The notes under the pieces were generated by a model. It was not told the origin of the DNA. It ran no database searches and saw only the letters and a program-made list of their open reading frames with translations. This document shows positions 23,585 through 34,649 of a DNA stretch of 42,786 bases, in pieces; position 1 is the stretch's first letter, and every line of letters starts with the position of its first letter. The position numbers and the translations under genes were made by a program. Source of the stretch: Perkinsus olseni (taxonomy: Eukaryota > Perkinsozoa > Perkinsida); NCBI GenBank assembly GCA_013115125.1, contig JABANN010000285.1, forward strand, positions 1 to 42,786. The letters are read 5' to 3'.

Positions 23585-23875
23585 CTTCCGCTACAGAACT
23601 GCTGAGAAGTGACCGGAACAGCTCCGCTATATCCAGAGGCGTCGAAATCCTTCAAGCAGATCATGCTTTCATTTCGTGTCCCCGTGAGTTACAAGGCGAC
23701 TACCCTCTCGCGAAGACCTTTTCTAGTCTGACGGCGTGCCCTCTGCCCAGAGCTGACGTACCCACTCATACCAAACTTCCGTGAATGCCAGGCATTACGG
23801 TGAACACAAGGGCGCATGTCGGAATAATTTGAAATTAGAATGGCAATGGTCATATGGGAATGATGCAGAATAGTG

Positions 23876-24720
23876 TCAACCTAGACATAGTGTAACAATA
23901 GTGTTAAAAACTATACAAACCGATACAACCCCTTCCTCAAGGTGCCCCAACGAAGCCCCCCAGCAACAGAGAGACGTCCTGCTGGTCCACTTCTGGAGGC
24001 AAGCGGCGGCTCTCACCGTAGCGACGCAGGTACCCGGGGTGCTGCAGTATGTCGGGCATCGGACCGTGAATCTCGAACTGTATCGTCCATTTCGCTGACA
24101 AAGAATGGCATGCGGATATTCCAGAATTACCAGTAGACCGGAGCCTGTAAACACCCGGGACATCGTTAACGCTGAGTGCCGCAAACTAGGTGTTGAACTG
24201 ATGCGCACACCTCGACTTGACGACATAGACGACCATAGAAGGAGATTCTAACGTGGATCACTCCCGTACTTCCCAAGCCCGAGACATAGCCATAAAATTG
24301 ACAAGTCATCTCAGCCATGCGAGACCTACCTAGAAAAAGTGCTCCTATAATTATTGCGGATATGAGTAGCGTCTTCTTAGCAGCCGCACTCGTTATCCGT
24401 TGCATCTCTCTCGCCTGAGCGTCAGGGTCTGGAGGTAACCGATGGCCTGCGGGAGATGATGGCAGAACGATCGAGGCGTGGACGCGTACCGTTCCCATCC
24501 TGGCCAGCTAGCAGGGGCTCGTCCTGTGCGCCGGCAGTCATGGCGGCATGCCGTGCTGCTAACATGAACGATAACGCAGCCATGGGGAAGCTCAGTAAGA
24601 GCTCTCGCTCTACCGAATCAACAAACAACAAACTCCCTACGAGGATGATCATGCCAGGGACAAGGCGGCTGGGGTAGAACGCCGACGCTGAGAAGGCTAC
24701 TCGAGTCGGGTCACTCGACG
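23876..24720 (-). CDS. unidentified membrane protein (exon cluster)
   Basis: A minus-strand exon before a GATGGG border holds two hydrophobic segments, LVPGMIILVGSLLFV and LLLSFPMAALSFMLA, followed by a charged loop. A second exon (about 24310-24420) has MQRITSAAAKKTLLISAIII, a basic-then-hydrophobic third segment. Lower down, about 24030-24110 (VSEMDDTVRDSRSDARH) and 23950-23990 (VDQQDVSLLLGGFVG) read like soluble tail exons. An ATG at 24652 precedes the first segment, but the exon appears to continue upstream to an AG near 24700, so the start is not fixed and more exons may reach 25.05 kb. No family was recognised. Confidence 0.4.
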
Positions 24721-25099
24721 GACATAAGAATGACTAGCTTCACCCTCAGAGGTACGGTCGAAATGAACCCGGGTAGAGGTATCCCAGAATCACATTGATT
24801 GATCGGCCATCACAACCAAGATGTCTAGGGCGTCGACTTTGCGAGACCTCAAACCACTGAGAAGCCTTCAGCTCTACTATTATAGACTCGCTTTGCAAGA
24901 AGACCTTCAACTCCGCCAAACCTGGGATGGACGTTTCGGGTTTACATACATTCCACAGCCCCGCCGACCACCATCAGTCTCAACCCACCCATGCACTGGA
25001 ACCCAAGAAGCGTTTCAATCTCATAAGAATGACCCAGTGGCGCGACACTGCAGGTAAGAGCGACACTATTCGACAGACGACGAAGACAGATCACCATCA

Positions 25100-26999
25100 C
25101 TACTGCTGCTGGTGCTGCTGCTGCTCCTTCAGAACGTAAGGTACAACAAACTCTCGGAGGAAATAGGTGTGTACCTGAGATGGCATCCCTTCGACCAGCC
25201 CAACTGAACTCCAATTAGTGAGAGAATGACTACGACTTCGGGAGCTACAGAGTGCTACTGTATGCTTTTGGATTTCCTTCCTCTCGACTAGCACACGATC
25301 GAAAAGCGGCGCTGCGTGACACCGCGGAGACCTATGTTTCTCAGCAATTCCCCAACAGTCTGCGGGCTCCTCGAAATCTCTGCGACAGACTATATGACAG
25401 AGTGCCCCCGGTAGTACAGTATGGTCATCCGTAAGCTCAGGATGGAAGCACGTGACCATCATGTTGTCCTCCTTAGCTGCGCATATAAGAGGGCCATCGA
25501 ATGAGGGATGGTGAATAGTACCTGGCAGATGATCAGGAATCCTAGGTCCACGAGGAGCTCCCATAAATGATGTTCTATCAAGAGTGCATTGAGCTAGTCG
25601 ACAACGAGAGATTCATCAGGTTCACTGGGTTCGGGTTCACTGGGTTGACTTCGTCCCTATTCCTCGGTTCATCAGCATAAAGCTCCCACCCAAACTTACC
25701 TAGTACCGTCACCTTCTCAGGGTCCACATCAAGAATCGCCGGTGCTCGGATAAAGACAGCCGGGACATCGGCGAAAATCTGAAAGGGGGAGGGTGGATGC
25801 GTCTCGGGGGGAGGAGGCCGGGACTTACGCAACCCTCATCAATGGACGCCTCGAAAGAATTCAATTGACGGCCAAAGTAGTTGCGGGAAACCCTGATGTC
25901 CATGACGCCAATAGGATTGCCGTATCTGATAGATCACATCATCATCACCACATTGGAACAGCACACGAGGCAGAGTAGTGCACCGCGCGGCCGACTATCC
26001 AGAAGCAGACAGAGGAGGGGCGCTCGCTAGGGAGCCGCGAAGTGTGTCCGTCGGTTTCAGGGTGTAATAAGTAAGCGCCGAAATCTCCGTCCCTTGACTC
26101 ACTTGCATTCGGTGTGCTCCACTATTGCTCCAGATGCATCCCTACTACTCTGGCAAACAGTCTTGGCGAGGAGGATGGTGCCAGCACACGTTCCCCAGAT
26201 GGGACGACCGGAGAGGGCGAATTGCCTGCAGGGAAGGAAGCGATGCGGAGAGCAGCTGCTGAGTAAACTATCTCATCTACGACGCAGGGCTCTCGCCCCA
26301 TAACAAATGGTATGACCGGAAGATGTTAAACAGTCACGGAGGGAGAAGAAGCGAACTGTCAGAAACGAAGGCCATGAAGTCGGCCCGGGATGATAGAAAG
26401 TTATGCCTGAGGAGCTTCATCTTGATGGGCTCGCCCGTGACGGAAAATCCACTCGACCCATGCAGTACCTCATTCCCTCGACAATATCATCCTCTCCACC
26501 CTCAGAGATGATCTTCATAGCAGTGGACTCGCCACCAGGAATGATAAGACCATCACATGCATTCAACTCAGCTATAGTACGAACCTGAAAAGCAATATGA
26601 TTTACCGCGCGCCACGAAATAGATCTCCCATTACCTCGCAGGGAGTGATCTTGACTCCCTTCAGATCGAGCTTACTGAGGACGATGCAGTGCTCCGAGAA
26701 CGCTCCTTGCAAAGCCAGGACACCAACACGAACCTAAGAGGCCGATAAAGCCGTGCACGCTTATCACCAACTACAAACGGTAGCGAGCTTTTCTTAAGTA
26801 ACCTTCGCTTCAAATTAAAGAGCGTCAAAGACAGAATGGAATAGAGTTTCGGAGGGCTAGCACTGGCCCAGTGCCACTGGGTCGAGCAACAAGCACTGGT
26901 TAACCACGCCAGCAGTACCTCCAAGCTATCGGCCGCTCCTTTCGATGCTGTTACTGGGGCTAGGTTGGAGGGACACACGTTGGAGGCAATGCACGACAT
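25100..26999 (-). CDS. pdxT: pyridoxal 5'-phosphate synthase glutaminase subunit PdxT/Pdx2
   Basis: Exons 26999-26979 (tentative start MSCIASN), 26733-26635, 26584-26469, 26225-26103, then one from about 25941 to 25845, one from about 25781 to 25703, 25521-25418 and 25174-25100 join in phase to about 237 aa. The protein is a class I glutamine amidotransferase that feeds ammonia to PdxS/Pdx1 for vitamin B6 synthesis. Visible landmarks are VGVLALQGAFSEH, the glutamine-site LIIPGGESTAM, the nucleophile elbow WGTCAGTILLA (catalytic Cys), VSRNYFGRQLNSFEA, FIRAPAILDV, and the catalytic pair in CFHPELTDD (His and Glu). The full triad is therefore present. A Gln-rich tail ends the protein. The last intron (25175-25417) is 243 nt and has no in-frame stop. 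The start exon is the only weak part. It is followed closely by phosphatidylserine synthase upstream on the same strand. Confidence 0.93.
25175..25417 (-). other. stop-free, frame-preserving intron (exitron-like) in pdxT
   Basis: GTACTACC donor to CATCTCAG acceptor, 243 nt, which is exactly 81 codons, with no in-frame stop. Removing it restores the family sequence HPELTDDHT-VHTYFLREF. Keeping it would insert 81 residues after the catalytic His-Glu. Confidence 0.75.
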
Positions 27000-27181
27000 G
27001 TGGGCGAGGAACCGAGAAAGGAGGACAAAACAACTGGTGAGAAGCCAATATGCCCATACCCATTCCACTAGCACTGGTAACGCAACATGTTTGTACTGTA
27101 CTTTGGGAAACAGTCGAAACAACAGTCGAGTGGCTCGGCGAAGCTAGATCGTGCTGGCCCCTCATAATTGCAACAGTCTCT

Positions 27182-29680
27182 TTATTGAGTCTTTTTAGAT
27201 GCATCAACCTGACTAGGCTTGCCCCGCCTTAGCAGCATCGACACGCTGAACAGGATGTAGAGGACTATAAACACGCACCAGCCGATCTGAGAACGGGCAA
27301 CCTCAACATGTCCAGCAACAGACGATCTTCGACACCAGTTTCAGCGAGAAAGTCCAAGCTAAATCCTCACCTTGTTCTCCCTCGGGACGGGTGGCATCTC
27401 GGGCAGGGTCTTGAAGATGAGAACATCTTCACTTATAATAGTAAGGCAAAAGACCTACACAGCAGGACTCTGCATCACCAGCTGACACAAGGCTACGTAC
27501 CAAGCACTGAGTGCCGAGCCTGGTGACATTGGGGTCCAGCATATACATATAGTACTGGCGGACAGTGGGAATAGCGGCAAGTATCATGAGAGCGAGACGA
27601 CCCTGGAACAACCATCACTACGCCGACCGTGGTGTGCGGTCATTACCATGACGAAGGGATGCTCGGTGGGGATGTACAGGTTGAGCTTCAACATGAAGAG
27701 ATTAAGATCCACCAACATGCACACTAGCATCATCAGCTGCATACCGAAGTACCTCACAAGCACCGCGAAACTGGTTGCAGGTGTGAAAGTAGCAAAAATA
27801 CCTCTTCACTGTGAGCATGTCCTCCCATTCCACATGCATCCATGATTCTGGCGTGAACTGCATCACCGAACGCTTCAGCTGAGATGAAAACGGGCATGGC
27901 TAATCCCTCACTCGATGAAGGGTATATCGCTCTACCTTGGCTCCTAGAGTAGGCGCGTCGAAGATGCTGGACCAGTGATACTCCTTAAACTCGAGGTAAC
28001 TGAGAGAAGTGCCCCGACCGGGGATCGAACCCGGGACCTCTAGGTGCTCCCTACTTGCAAAGGTACAGTCCAATCTCGATACCAATGCCGTTGCAGAGAA
28101 GGACGTCCATCACCCAGGAGTCCCACCAGCACTCAGCGAAATTGGGAACGGCGAACACTGAAAGGACAAGGCACACCTCCCGTCAACACAGTAACAGCCG
28201 AATGGACGAGCAATGCCTAGGAGCCCTCGTGACTCTTCGACACTTGCCCCCTGCGCGCAGCAATCGGACCGCATGCAAATCTTAATGAGCTCTATGTGCT
28301 CACAGCGATGCACACGGTGAGTCGATCCTTAATAGATGAATCGGTGTGGAATAAAATACGGATAAGGATATTTTTGACTGTTTCAGGCGGGAGCCCAGCA
28401 CATTCGGGGAACCATGCGTGCCAAGGTGTCCGTCAAGTGACAGAGTGGAGCTAAGATACCTCAACTCACCGAGAGATTTCTCCACGAACTCCCAGCCGAC
28501 AGAGAAGAACCAGCAGAACATCCTATTGCGGAATAAAAGGCCCTTCACTATCCATCCGAAGAAGTGTCCGATAACGAATCTGAACAGCAGCAGGCGGAGC
28601 GATGCAGCAATGTCAGTCGTGTATCGCTGACTACATGTCCAACTTTGACTTCACATTGTCCCACGTTAGCGCACAGTCCTCTGCGTAGAAGGGCAGGGGG
28701 TGCCACCTGAGCGGCGTTGCAAGATGATGGTGAGCAGACGCAGCCGGTGAGGACGGTGAAGATACCCGGGAGGACCGAGCCAAGGCTTACTCGCCCATTG
28801 AGGGATCCAGACCGTGCAGAAGATTCCTGAGCTGCTCAGGGGTGAGGAACAGGGCCCATACGACACCCAGCAGATAGAGGAAGTTGAGACCTGAGGAAAT
28901 CCAGTAGATCTCACCACCCGACAGACCATAACAAAAGTGCCGCAGACGCCGTATTACCGAAAACTATCTTCCAGAATGCCGGGTGGGGCCGGACGAAAGG
29001 ACCGCTAGGGAAGGCGAAGAGGCCGACAACCAAATACAGCGCTACCACGAAGGGGAGGCCTCGTACTAAGTTTTGGGAGAGATCTGAGTATCACGACGAT
29101 ACTCCCCTCCTCACCAGTATCGCTGCTACTACCATTGGCTTCAGCGTCCGCGCCATGCTTGATCGTATAGTAGTATATCAACGCCATGGCCGCAATAAGC
29201 ACGAACAGACTATGGGACTCGTAGAACCTACCACACAGACGCCATCTGTCGGGGCCTCGGGAATGGGGGTGACCTACCAGGGTACGGTGATATCGGGCAC
29301 TGGCCGATGCTCTAAGTTGGCTATGGCATCCTCGTACCTACAATAGGGAAGATCTCACAGTACGCCTATGGGGCAATCGAAGATCTACTCTTCCCCGACG
29401 AAGGGTAAGAACGCGAGCGAACTAAAGCGCTGGCGACACGGATCTAGAAGCCTGGGCATTGCAGACTCGAAATGACCCACGCTCTCTGAAAAACTCGGCA
29501 TCTCTTCGCTCCGCCTTACTCTTGATTATATATTCTATCTTTTCGACTGGCATCAGTAGGCGAGCCGATACTCCCTGATCGTGGACGGTGTGACGACTCT
29601 TCCGTATCCTTCGAAGGGCCCATCGGTGGCGCCCCTCTGCCGTGAAGCGGTCTTGATGATGTTGAGGACGATGATGTCAT
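27182..29680 (-). CDS. phosphatidylserine synthase (base-exchange type), 15 exons, 469 aa
   Basis: Exons: 29680-29520, 29421-29389, 29337-29278, 29227-29103, 29065-28958, 28890-28791, 28706-28635, 28579-28470, 28157-28055, 27999-27936, 27878-27802, 27752-27647, 27602-27501, 27454-27371, 27286-27182. All junctions keep phase; the sum is 1410 bases. Animal PSS1 has nearly the same length (about 473 aa). Family hallmarks appear in order: [64 protein letters not shown], the signature [27 protein letters not shown], and [20 protein letters not shown]. The enzyme exchanges the head group of phosphatidylcholine or -ethanolamine for serine in the ER membrane. The N-terminus is Ser-rich, and the C-terminus is a final membrane segment plus a Lys-rich tail ([13 protein letters not shown]). 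Most introns are short; the one before the signature exon is 312 nt, and 28000-28054 carries a tRNA-like sequence. Confidence 0.97.
28000..28054 (-). other. 55 nt intron built on a tRNA 3' half
   Basis: Between GTAGGG and CTCAG lies a perfect T-arm (CCGGG, loop TTCGATC, CCCGG) followed by a seven-base acceptor-like TCGGGGC and an A in the discriminator position. It has the same orientation as the phosphatidylserine synthase gene. No matching 5' half (GCCCCGA) lies nearby, so it is not a whole tRNA gene. Its removal joins AA to TTACCTCGAG and restores the family reading frame. Confidence 0.85.
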
Positions 29681-30481
29681 AGGGTAAAAGGCAAGTCCAG
29701 TCAAACTACCATGAAGACATCACGATGGAACGAAAATGACCTGTGACCACGCCCCTCGATCTCCCTGTACGCAACAAGCAGAATAGTAAAGGGAAATATC
29801 GTTCAATCAAGCAGTGGACGGGGACCCCTCCTGATCAGTCGGTTTGGCCCCGTCCAGTACCTCACTGAGGGACTCCATTAGGCTCACTGGTACCTGAAGA
29901 TACAGGCCTTCTACTGAGTCACTTTCTCACACTAATAACTAATATGCTGTAGAGATCGAGGATGGGTGTACCGCCAAGATTAGGTTGTCGCGGACAGAAT
30001 CCTACGCCATGCGGAGGAAAGCTGAGCGTGCTGCCCAGAGAGCACATAATCCAGGAGTCGCGAGTCCAGCCTCTCGCAGCCAATTCAATAAATGGTTTAG
30101 AGCAAGCAAGTCATTGCATAGAGGAGCACGCAGAACACTAAGGCACGACAGCGGTCGAGTTATTCCAGCATTATCAACATGAGCATGCTCGGCCAGCTGT
30201 CATTACCTTATCCTTCATCTCAGGCTTGTCCTCGAGGACCTGCCGCAACCTCCTCAGATCAGCCTCCATCGCCATTGCAGCACTCTAAGCAACACCGGAG
30301 ACACCCCATATTACTGTTATCAGTGACAGAAATCACCCCACCTCCGTCTCAAAGTTATTGCTCTCAAATTCCGTCTGTTCTCGATGAAGAGAGCGCAAAA
30401 CCTGAACCGCAGCCAGTGAACACAAACAATGTCCCCCCACCACGGTACGAGTCCTCATCACCGACAGCGTCACGGGCTCGA
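29681..30481. other. short intergenic stretch with one possible mini-exon
   Basis: A minus-strand ATG near 30264 opens MAMEADLRRLRQVLEDKPEM, followed by a GTAATG donor. A later AG-flanked HAQLSSAWRRILSATT plus stop could complete a peptide of about 40 residues. This is too short to call a gene. Plus-strand open stretches (29985-30182, 30179-30613) show no family signal. Confidence 0.25.
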
Positions 30482-31653
30482 TCAATTCCGTTCCGCAACC
30501 GTCGTGAGGGAACTAGTAAGCTCTTCGACGATGTACAGCCTGTCCCACACGAACTTAAGAAATTCCCAGAAGCAGCTGGCCTATCTCTCTTCCTCGTTAT
30601 TACATTGCCATGACTCATCTGATCCAACTTGCGGCGCTTCTGGATATCTTCAACCTCCTTCGCCAACGCCTTCCTCTTCTTAGCAAGAGATTGCTCAAAC
30701 GCCGATACCTACGTTACCGCACAGGGAGCTGAGCTAGCCCGCGATAGGATAGTAGACCGCTATCAGACCTGCAGCTTGCCGTGGATCCATTGCGGCACCG
30801 CATACTTCGTTGCCACGTCCAAGTACTCGTTGTTCTCCTCAGTATCGAAGATGCTTATCTAAGAACATAACAACTCATTTCTCGAGATATACGGACAAGG
30901 ACGCTGTCGTTGAAGATATCGGCGTATCGCTCCCGGCGCGAGTCAGTGAACAACGGGTAATTCCGCCGAAGGGTGTGAAATCTCACTGGCCGTAGTGGCA
31001 GCACTCATAGGGAAAGACTCGAAGCCTGATACCGTGCCTCCTAGTACTACCTTAGTCCTATCTCTGCATTCTTCCCATGCTTCAACCGAGGATGCCTTGG
31101 AAGGGAGAGGGAGATGCGCCCGACTGTAGTCCGACGGATTCACCTGCAAAAACGACGCTCGAATCATCCGTCCCACGTCCAGGCTCCGCGACGATCATCA
31201 GCACCCGATAAGCAGTCCCCCCTGTCATCACCCTCTCGCTGAGCCCTTCCTTAGGAAGCTGACCACCATTCGCCTCAATCTTCTCCATCGCCTCCTTCAC
31301 GAAGGGACTGTTGTCCAGGTAGGGGCACTCGGGCACAGGCAAGGGCTCAAGATAGTCTCTAAAATCATCCCCTTTCGCGCCAAATGGCAGAGCAGGCTTC
31401 GTACCGGGAGGGCTGGAAGGTGGCGATCTCTTTCTGGATCATCTCCTCTACTCGAGCGAAGTCCTCTTGTCCGAAGGGATCGATGAAGGGCAACGCATCG
31501 ATCAACTGGTAGTTCGGGATGGACTAAAAAGCAATGACCGGATCGGAGTTCTATTTAGTAATGCCCATCCGAAGTAAGACCACCCACCTGATAGAGATGC
31601 TCCGATAGATGTAGTGGTCCATCGGTCACAGCCAGCTTTTTCTCCTCTGTCAT
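30482..31653 (-). CDS. BCAS2: pre-mRNA splicing factor SPF27 (BCAS2), 7 exons, 223 aa
   Basis: The ATG at 31653 opens exon 1 (31653-31588). It joins in phase to an exon from 31523 and five more, ending in TGA at 30482-30484. The deduced length, 223 aa, is close to human BCAS2 (225). Matches to the family are LIDALPFIDPFGQEDFARVE (human VVDALPYFDQG...), RDYLEPLPVPECPYL, DYSRAHLPLP followed by AWEECRDRTK (human YELPAP...AWQECVNNS), then a Trp 32 residues later, and the coiled coil EDIQKRRKLDQ before VWDRLYIVEELTSSL. SPF27 is a core subunit of the Prp19/NineTeen complex that activates the spliceosome. It is a fitting neighbour in an intron-rich genome but has no functional link to the genes beside it. 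Confidence 0.88.
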
Positions 31654-31949
31654 TACAATCCTCAATTGCTGAGCCTTGATAACTGCTTGCCCCCACTGTA
31701 GCGCGAGAGTACGATTCGTATAGAGGTTGGCCTTGAGAGGCTCTCCTCCCTCCACGTTCTTCGACCGTTCACTAATCGCCTCGCAACTCAACACTTCTGG
31801 TGTAAGCAAAAGTGATATCTTATACCGCATTATAATAACGAGCACCATCATGTTGACTAACTTCTACCATCCTGGCGAGGACGTGCAATAAATGCCTATC
31901 CCCAGCCTGTACTGCTGAACGTAGCGTTCAATGATAACAAAAAAGATCT
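31654..31949 (-). other. spacer with an in-frame extension upstream of SPF27
   Basis: The reading frame of SPF27 exon 1 stays open upstream to about 31851 and contains EPLKANLYTNRTLALQWGQA, which has a loose tetratricopeptide look. No homologous extension is known in SPF27, so I started the gene at the ATG at 31653. The stretch may be 5' UTR or an extension. Confidence 0.3.
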
Positions 31950-32476
31950 CTACTTCGACCCGGGCATGATACCACTCGGCCAGTCCATCCCGGTTGCAGG
32001 CACCTTGTCCATTCCCAACGCCTCCTTGCGCGCTTGCAGCTTCCTGCAAAGACACCACCTTGCACTGGAACGACCAAGGCGTTAATCTGACCTATTAGTG
32101 TGCTCCCAGTGGAAACCGGCTTTCTGATAGGCGTAGCGCCTCTCCCACCAGATGTAGTTGGGGATGAACCAAAAGCCCGTCCAGACTAAGGCAGGCTGCA
32201 AGTGCGGCGACTAACCTCAACGACTACTTACAAATAAACCACATTATGTTAGTGTAACACCATTTCTCAGTGAAGACCATCTTGGGGAAGTGCCAGAGGC
32301 AGGTGAAGTAGTCGTAGCTCTTAGAACGGCCATACCTGATAACAGTACCTCACAACAACGCAACGACGGCACTCCACTCACCTCTGCTGGTTATGTGGCA
32401 ACACGACGTACTCAGGAAGTTCACGACCGTGTGCTCCACCAAGACGTATTGCAGCGCGAGCAGCCACTCGAAGCAT
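31950..32476 (-). CDS. small aromatic-rich, probably mitochondrial membrane protein (128 aa, 4 exons)
   Basis: Exons 32476-32382, 32335-32232, 32185-32092 and 32043-31950 join in phase to 387 bases; two of the three introns are 46 nt. The N-terminus MLRVAARAAIRLGGAHGR is an Arg/Ala-rich presequence with no acidic residue. It is followed by Tyr/Trp/Phe-rich YDYFTCLWHFPKMVFTEKW, one hydrophobic segment with an unusual run of aromatics (NIMWFIFWTGFWFIPNYIWW), and a soluble basic tail ending WPSGIMPGSK. This layout fits an accessory subunit of a respiratory-chain complex or ATP synthase in the inner membrane. Myzozoa have many lineage-specific subunits of that kind. I do not recognise a named family, so the role is inferred from architecture only. 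Confidence 0.75.
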
Positions 32477-32755
32477 CAGACGACAACCAAGTAAGATGGT
32501 CTGCTGATTCGAATACAGACTCTGTACTCTAAATGCGATGAGGGCACTCGCGCGCGCCCCGCTGATCTATTTTGGTCAATACACAAGGGCAGGGAAGAGT
32601 ACGGAAACACGACTTCGCTTCAGTGGTCATTCGTCTTAACTGAAGTAGTCTTTATTGACGCATCGACACTAACCATCTGAACAGGAAAGGATATCTACTT
32701 GCGCACAGCAAAGATTTTAAGATACGCCTCTGGGCTCTCACCTGTCTGAAATCCG

Positions 32756-33234
32756 ACCTGCAGCATCGAACAGAAATGCGCCGTCATCAATGCTGCACTA
32801 AGATCATTTAAGACCATGTACTGCTAACTGGTCTCTCCTCAGCACGAACTAACTGTAATACTACGATGATGGATCTACTCTAAGGAATGGGCGACCGGAG
32901 TGAAGTGTATCGTCCTGAAGCTCTCGCTTGCAGGTTTGAAGAGAAGGTACTCACTGAAAAGATTCACCAAACGCCGTCGCTGCTGCAGAATGAGCCAGCG
33001 ACTAGCATCATATAAGGGAAAAAAGAGGACAAAAAGGGGAAAGAGGGCGGCACACTGGTCCAGGTTTTGCACACCTGGACCTGTACATGATATCATCGGA
33101 AACACTGCCAGCCGCAGAGGGCCACCCACACCCTGATAATAATGGTGATAATAAGAATGAAAACTCCTTGTTGTTGCTGATGTTGATCTACGGATTCTGA
33201 TTCTATGGTGATAACAGGGCTTTACATGTTCCAT
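32756..33234 (-). CDS. hydrophobic exon cluster, unidentified
   Basis: A minus-strand stretch ending at a stop at 32875 reads FPLFVLFFPLYDASRWLILQ, then basic and aromatic sequence (LFSEYLLFKPASESFRTIHF). A further exon at about 32757-32822 reads MVLNDLSAALMTAHFCSMLQ before a GTGAGA donor. The next AG is at about 32690, where TGA/TAG codons end the frame. An ATG at 33234 (MEHVKPCYHHRIRIRR) could begin it, but the joins are not certain. The pattern recalls short parts of EXS-type membrane domains, though too little is visible to name it. It may be a small gene or a relic. Confidence 0.3.
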
Positions 33235-33577
33235 AATGACACTCTTGGGGATGCAAAGCACGCATACACATAACGATTAGGTTCGCTGTTCCGATGCACT
33301 TGAAACTCGTGCATGGTACATAGCCGCGCCACCGGATGGCACGGGGAATCGATAGGAGATGGGTTCACTGCCTTCATCGCTACCACATATCAGTGGCGCG
33401 CGACGGTGACTCGTTGGCCGGAGCGAGGCTACTGCTGGTTGTACTGCTCTCAGCAGCACTAGTAAGACGGCAGCGAACTCTGTCCATCGCCGAGGGCATC
33501 CACGGGTCCTTAGCTGCAGAACGGACGAGCCTGAAGAGTAAATTTCATAGCGGCTTCCGGGGCGAGTCGAAGATACT

Positions 33578-34649
33578 CTACGCTGATGCTCTCCAGCCGT
33601 CGTGGTAATCTTGGCCATGGTGTGCCGGATGACCGATTGGGCTGCATGACAGGTCGGAGTCGAACGCCTCCTCGTGAAGGCAATCGTCACTCAGAAGCGC
33701 AGCAACCTGTCAAGGGCATCAGAAAAAATTCACATCAATTCCGATGAATACCACTCCATCACGAAATCACCTCGCTCGGCAGCAAGCAGCCCCCTATTTC
33801 CAGAGCATGTCCGTCGTCAAGACTTCCCCTATTAACAGCACCCCCGCTGTCCGAAGGGGGACTAGGCGCACTGAGCCGAGACAGAGATGCACCGCTAGCT
33901 CTAGTCACAGCCTTACCTCGAGCACGGCGTGAACTCAGGTGCATTGGCGTTGAGCCCGTTCATGAAGGTACCAGTAGCATCAGCCTCTTCCGTTGTGGCC
34001 TTGCAGGGGCCGTCCAGGGGAAGTCCCAGAGAGGTCGTCTTGATGGCTTGGACGAAGAAGACCGCACGGTGCTTGGTCTTATGCCATTTGTTCCATGACT
34101 TATACGACTGCCATACCGCCGTCCCGCTGTGGCCCAGCTCTCGAATCTGCGATATCGGCACCTGAACACACACCGTGAGGGTGGAGCCCGTCTTGATGGA
34201 GCGATAAGCACCTCATCGAAGTTGTCTCGGGTCGGTGAGGATGACGTTGGTTTAACATGAGCCAGTATTTCCTCGCCCAGGGAGGCCGTAGGCATGTCCA
34301 CTTCAACGTCCAATTGGAGATAGTAAGCTCCGTCTTTCGCGTCGTACACGATCTTAACCAGTTCGCTTGCGCGTGCGTGCACGGACATCCTGCACGAGCC
34401 GACAGTCCTCCCGCTACTAGGCCTGACGTCTCCTAGGCAAGGCACCGGTCCTCGGTCACCGTGGGCGTGATGGGAGCCCGTTATACGCTTTAACAAGGCT
34501 TCCACCGGCACTGTAACGGTACCGAGAGCCGACGTCTTAGAGCCTGCACGGAGGCAGGAGGGCTTCCGACTACCAGCAGAATAGCGCGTGGTGGGAGCAT
34601 CCGCCCAGAAGGGTTGATGGCCGCCAACGCTGACCGACGACAGGGACAT
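33578..34649 (-). CDS. PAM2-motif protein, tandem copy A
   Basis: The ATG at 34649 (MSLSSVSVGG) begins exon 1. After a disordered N-terminus it has TVTVPVEALLKRIT and a beta-rich segment (VHARASELVKIVYD, YYLQLDVEVDMPT), ending TRDNFDE at a GT. Exon 2 starts VPISQIRELGHSGTAVWQSY, is rich in Trp/Lys/His (KSWNKWHKTKHRAVFF), and ends in LNANAPEFTP followed by a GTAAGG donor. That is a textbook PAM2 peptide, the short motif that binds the MLLE domain of cytoplasmic poly(A)-binding protein. Ser/Pro-rich exons follow (about 33780-33890 and 33578-33705); the last stop is tentative. Copy B at 35475-36791 has the same exon plan. The protein is probably an mRNA-bound regulator; no other known domain is seen. 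Confidence 0.7.
33925..33954 (-). other. PAM2 motif, copy A
   Basis: Encodes LNANAPEFTP, fitting the consensus LNxxAxxFxP. The key Leu, Asn, Ala, Phe and Pro are all present, as is the Glu before Phe that is common in PAM2. Confidence 0.85.

Noticed and set aside
23876-25060. A Tim17/Tim22-type protein import gene
   Set aside because: A Gly-rich segment near 24960 (GGAVEC, GGVEGLLAK) looked suggestive, but the exon joins are not certain and the usual Arg and Asp pattern is incomplete.
28000-28085. A full tRNA gene in the phosphatidylserine synthase region
   Set aside because: Only the T-arm and an acceptor-like end are present; the would-be D-arm and anticodon region is the coding exon with the conserved CWWD signature.
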